Source: Aquimarina atlantica
Lineage (GTDB): Bacteria; Bacteroidota; Bacteroidia; Flavobacteriales; Flavobacteriaceae
DNA length: 64,000 bases
NCBI RefSeq assembly: GCF_000626715.1
Contig: NZ_AQRA01000001.1
Location: 62,001-126,000, forward strand
Reading direction: 5' to 3'
A model generated the notes under the pieces. That model was given only the letters and a program-made list of their open reading frames with translations. It had not been told where the DNA came from and ran no database searches. Below, piece by piece: positions 61,506 to 64,000 of the stretch (positions are counted from its first letter, which is position 1; the number at the start of each line of letters is the position of its first letter). The position numbers were made by a program, and so were the translations under genes.

Positions 61506-63047
61506 TTGAGCCAATTAAAAAAAGGGGCATTACTAACTTATCTAAAGATTTTCCTTACTAATGTTATAGGTATTGTGATTACGCCTTTGATCGTTAGTTA
61601 TTTGGGAAAAGATGAATATGGTATATTTAATGCAATTGGAGCATTAATAGGTACCATTGCTCTTTTGGATTTTGGACTTACTAATACCGTTGTTCGGTTT
61701 ATAGCTAAATATAGAGCAGAAAAAGATAGAAAAGGAGAAGAAAATTTTTTAGCAACAATAGGAATATTATATTTTGTTATTTCTCTGCTCGTTATTATTT
61801 TCGGCATTATCTTCTATTTCTTTATAGACTCATATTTTACAAAGTTTAGCGTCGAAGAACTTAAAATAGCAAAATTAATGTTTGTTATTTTGATTTTTAA
61901 TCTGGCTATTCAACTTCCGGGAATGATCTTTACAGGAATCTGTAAAGGATACGAAGCATTTGTATTTCCAGAATCTGTTAGTGTAATAAGGTATCTTCTA
62001 AGATCAGTGACCGTAGTAGCTGTACTTTTTTTAGGAGGTCGTGCTATATCGTTGGTCATAGTCGATTCGATATTTAATATTCTTACCATTTCGGTATCTG
62101 CCTATTACGTGATTAAAAAACTTAATGTAAGATTTAAATTACATAAGCTCTCTAAAGCATTTATTAAACAAATATTAAAATATTCTAGTTGGATTTTTGT
62201 GTTTTCTATTGTAGGAATGCTACAATGGAAATCTGGTAGCTGGGTGCTGGGGGCTATGAGTTTACCAAAGGTTTTGGGTGTTTATGGAATCGGAATTGCC
62301 CTGGGAACGTATTACGGTGCTTTTTCTACTGCAATATCCAGTGTTTTTTTACCCAGAGCAACGCAAATGACAGTAAGAAATGCAACAGGAGAAGAGTTAA
62401 CCGATATGATGATTAAATTGGGTAGGTTGTCTTTTATTGTATTAATGTATGTATTAGGAGCTTTTATATTGTATGGAGAACAATTTATCAATTTATGGGT
62501 AGGAGGCGCAGAATTAGAAGCCGATGGTACATATAATACCCAAGAATGCAGAGAAATATACAGTATTGCATTAATCATTATGATAGGATATACATTACCA
62601 TTACTGCAAGCATTTGGGAATTCTATTCTCGAAGCTAAGAATAAATTATCCTTTAAAGCAATCCTATATCTTGTGTTTATGATTCTGGGTACAATACTAG
62701 GAGGATTTCTCGCAGTAAAATATAGCGCGTTAGGGATGATCTCTGGATTGGTCGCAGGATGGTTGGTTGTGCAAAATGTGATGAATTTTTATTATCATAA
62801 AAAAATTGGGTTAAATATTTTTCGATTTTTTAGAGAATTATTGCATAAAACACTCATAGTGATACTAGTAGTGATGCTAATAGGGTATTTTATAAATTAT
62901 ATCCAGGGTAATGGATGGGGAAATTTTATACTAAAAGGAAGTGCGTATACTATCGTATTTGTAGTGATAATGTACTTTTTTGGCTTATTAAAATATGAGA
63001 AACAATTATTTACCAAACCTATTGCTTCACTATTAAAACGAAAATAA
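61506..63047 (+). CDS. polysaccharide flippase (Wzx-like, MATE/MOP fold)
   Basis: A 513-residue membrane protein with about 14 helices: GALLTYLKIFLTNVIGIVIT and TPLIVSYLGKDEYGIFNA open the polysaccharide-synthase/Wzx fold. It would flip lipid-linked sugar repeat units across the inner membrane. The start is a TTG (61506-61508) beginning with Ser-Gln-Leu-Lys after initiation; no ATG is suitably placed. It is 51 nt after the dehydrogenase and 6 nt before the next gene. Confidence 0.9.
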   Translation: MSQLKKGALLTYLKIFLTNVIGIVITPLIVSYLGKDEYGIFNAIGALIGTIALLDFGLTNTVVRFIAKYRAEKDRKGEENFLATIGILYFVISLLVIIFGIIFYFFIDSYFTKFSVEELKIAKLMFVILIFNLAIQLPGMIFTGICKGYEAFVFPESVSVIRYLLRSVTVVAVLFLGGRAISLVIVDSIFNILTISVSAYYVIKKLNVRFKLHKLSKAFIKQILKYSSWIFVFSIVGMLQWKSGSWVLGAMSLPKVLGVYGIGIALGTYYGAFSTAISSVFLPRATQMTVRNATGEELTDMMIKLGRLSFIVLMYVLGAFILYGEQFINLWVGGAELEADGTYNTQECREIYSIALIIMIGYTLPLLQAFGNSILEAKNKLSFKAILYLVFMILGTILGGFLAVKYSALGMISGLVAGWLVVQNVMNFYYHKKIGLNIFRFFRELLHKTLIVILVVMLIGYFINYIQGNGWGNFILKGSAYTIVFVVIMYFFGLLKYEKQLFTKPIASLLKRK

Positions 63048-63053
63048 ACTACA

Positions 63054-64000
63054 ATGGAAAAAGTAAAACTTCATAATATATCCTATTCAGAAGAAGGAAA
63101 GAAAATCGTTTACGATTATGTTGCTGATGCTCAGGTTCAGAAGTTTTTTGTAGAAGATCAATCATTATATGTAAGCTATCAAATGGATGTAAGTGGTATT
63201 CCCGATAGTATTGCAGTAATCCCGTTTTTATCTAATATACTCCCTATTGCATGGTTTGCTGGATTTATTATTGAAGTAGATGAAGTAGATGAAGATTTTT
63301 TTCATGCCCAGGAAATAATAAAAGAAGAATTTGCAAAGAGAGATTCGTCATATACTCTTAATGGAAAACTAATTGCAGGAAAACTAGTAAAAAATAGTAT
63401 CGAAGGAACTCAACCTGCAATGTTATTTAGTGGAGGAGTAGATGCATATGCAACCTATATAAGAATTTATGATAAAAAGCCAGATTTGGTAACTATTCAT
63501 GGTGCAGATATTACTATTGACGACAAAACACAGTGGAATGATTTTACTAGTTTTATAGAAAGTGAAGCTTTATTAAATAACAACGATAAAGAATTTATAG
63601 AAACAAATCTACGTGACTTCTATACATACCAGGTAGAATTACTATTAAAAGATATAGGATGGTGGGGAAAAGTACAGCATGGTTTGGCACTTGTAGGATC
63701 TGTAGCTCCCATTTCTTTTATAAAAAAATATAATGCCATTTATATTGCATCTTCATATACAGATCATATTGATATTGATTGGGGGTCTACGCCAGAAATT
63801 GATCATAAAATTACATGGGGAGGTGGTATAAAAGTATTTCATGATGGATACGAACTTAAAAGGCAAGACAAAGTCGATTCGATAGCAGAGTTCGCTACTA
63901 AAACCAATGCTAAGTTTAAATTAAGAGTATGCTATTCTGAGTTAAGAACAGAGTTTAATTGCAGTAACTGTGAGAAATGCTTTAGAACAATCTTAGGTTT
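63054..64000 (+). CDS. PP-loop family protein in polysaccharide cluster (partial)
   Basis: 315 residues are visible before the window edge. The pyrophosphatase loop LFSGGVDAYATYI (SGGxD, 124-130) is the signature of adenylating PP-loop enzymes such as asparagine synthase, QueC and NAD synthase. Near the visible end lies a cysteine set CSNCEKCFRT (Cys 303, 306, 309), suggesting a bound metal. About 110 residues precede the loop. In a polysaccharide operon a role in amidating or otherwise activating a sugar uronate is conceivable; this is inference. The gene begins 6 nt after the Wzx stop. Confidence 0.75.
   Translation, partial: MEKVKLHNISYSEEGKKIVYDYVADAQVQKFFVEDQSLYVSYQMDVSGIPDSIAVIPFLSNILPIAWFAGFIIEVDEVDEDFFHAQEIIKEEFAKRDSSYTLNGKLIAGKLVKNSIEGTQPAMLFSGGVDAYATYIRIYDKKPDLVTIHGADITIDDKTQWNDFTSFIESEALLNNNDKEFIETNLRDFYTYQVELLLKDIGWWGKVQHGLALVGSVAPISFIKKYNAIYIASSYTDHIDIDWGSTPEIDHKITWGGGIKVFHDGYELKRQDKVDSIAEFATKTNAKFKLRVCYSELRTEFNCSNCEKCFRTILG

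Noticed and set aside
1..64000. tRNA or rRNA genes
   Set aside because: No cloverleaf-like segment with the TTCGA/T arm and no rRNA signature blocks were noticed while reading; a tRNAscan run would be needed to exclude a missed tRNA.

Overview
The window is AT-rich DNA of a marine-type Bacteroidota, most likely a Flavobacteriaceae member (Aquimarina or a close relative is my guess; I ran no database search). Supporting signs are DUF2911, DUF5916, DUF1835 and RDD proteins, a MutS2 without an Smr domain, LytS/LytTR signalling, a fused E1 alpha/beta dehydrogenase, many small lipoproteins, and weak or absent Shine-Dalgarno sites. No rRNA, tRNA, CRISPR array, transposase or integrase was seen.

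Layout. (1) 1-6.8 kb: small minus-strand genes (exported protein fragment, DHFR-like reductase, methyltransferase, RDD membrane proteins, exported unknowns), most followed by a palindromic-ended site. (2) 7-14 kb: LytTR regulator and LytS-type kinase, a divergent DUF5916 outer-membrane protein, and an NmrA/DUF1772/DUF5367/AraC group. (3) 14-20.1 kb: eight one-gene units, all on the minus strand, packed head to tail and separated by nine related sites of about 125-165 bp. (4) 20.2-21.8 kb: membrane-anchored AraC regulator and a small TSP3-type lipoprotein. (5) 22.2-31 kb: complete histidine-utilisation operon hutH-I-U-D-G-F with a divergent LysR regulator. (6) 31-37 kb: G-rich hairpin cluster, SnoaL-like protein, photolyase/SDR/SRPBCC group, aquaporin, DUF2911 protein. 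(7) 37-41.8 kb: a broken XRE regulator abutting another attC-like site, a gene fragment, an AAC(6')-like acetyltransferase, DoxX, DUF1801, two SRPBCC genes, ArsR and AraC/GyrI regulators. (8) 42-48.8 kb: Gfo/Idh/MocA oxidoreductase, two sodium:solute symporters, a 36-residue membrane peptide and a PIG-L deacetylase. (9) 48.8-56.6 kb: mutS2, ung, a signal-less substrate-binding protein, nucleoside phosphorylase, DUF1835, SUI1 and a 2OG-Fe(II) oxygenase. (10) 56.8-64 kb: fused 2-oxoacid dehydrogenase E1, then the start of a surface-polysaccharide cluster (UDP-HexNAc epimerase, TviB-type dehydrogenase, Wzx flippase, PP-loop protein running off the window).

The strongest unexplained signal is the cassette-like organisation of regions 1, 3 and part of 7. 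Each site starts 1-20 nt after a stop codon, begins with AAC and ends with GTT on the plus strand, has inverted terminal arms and usually an inner inverted repeat, and is followed within 10-25 nt by the next start codon. In most units the first 8-17 nt of the unit match the complement of the outer edge of its own downstream site. That is the relation expected between the 5' boundary and the R'' box of an integron cassette. No integron integrase lies in the window, so this resembles an integrase-less attC cluster (CALIN) or an analogous cassette system with unusual long sites.
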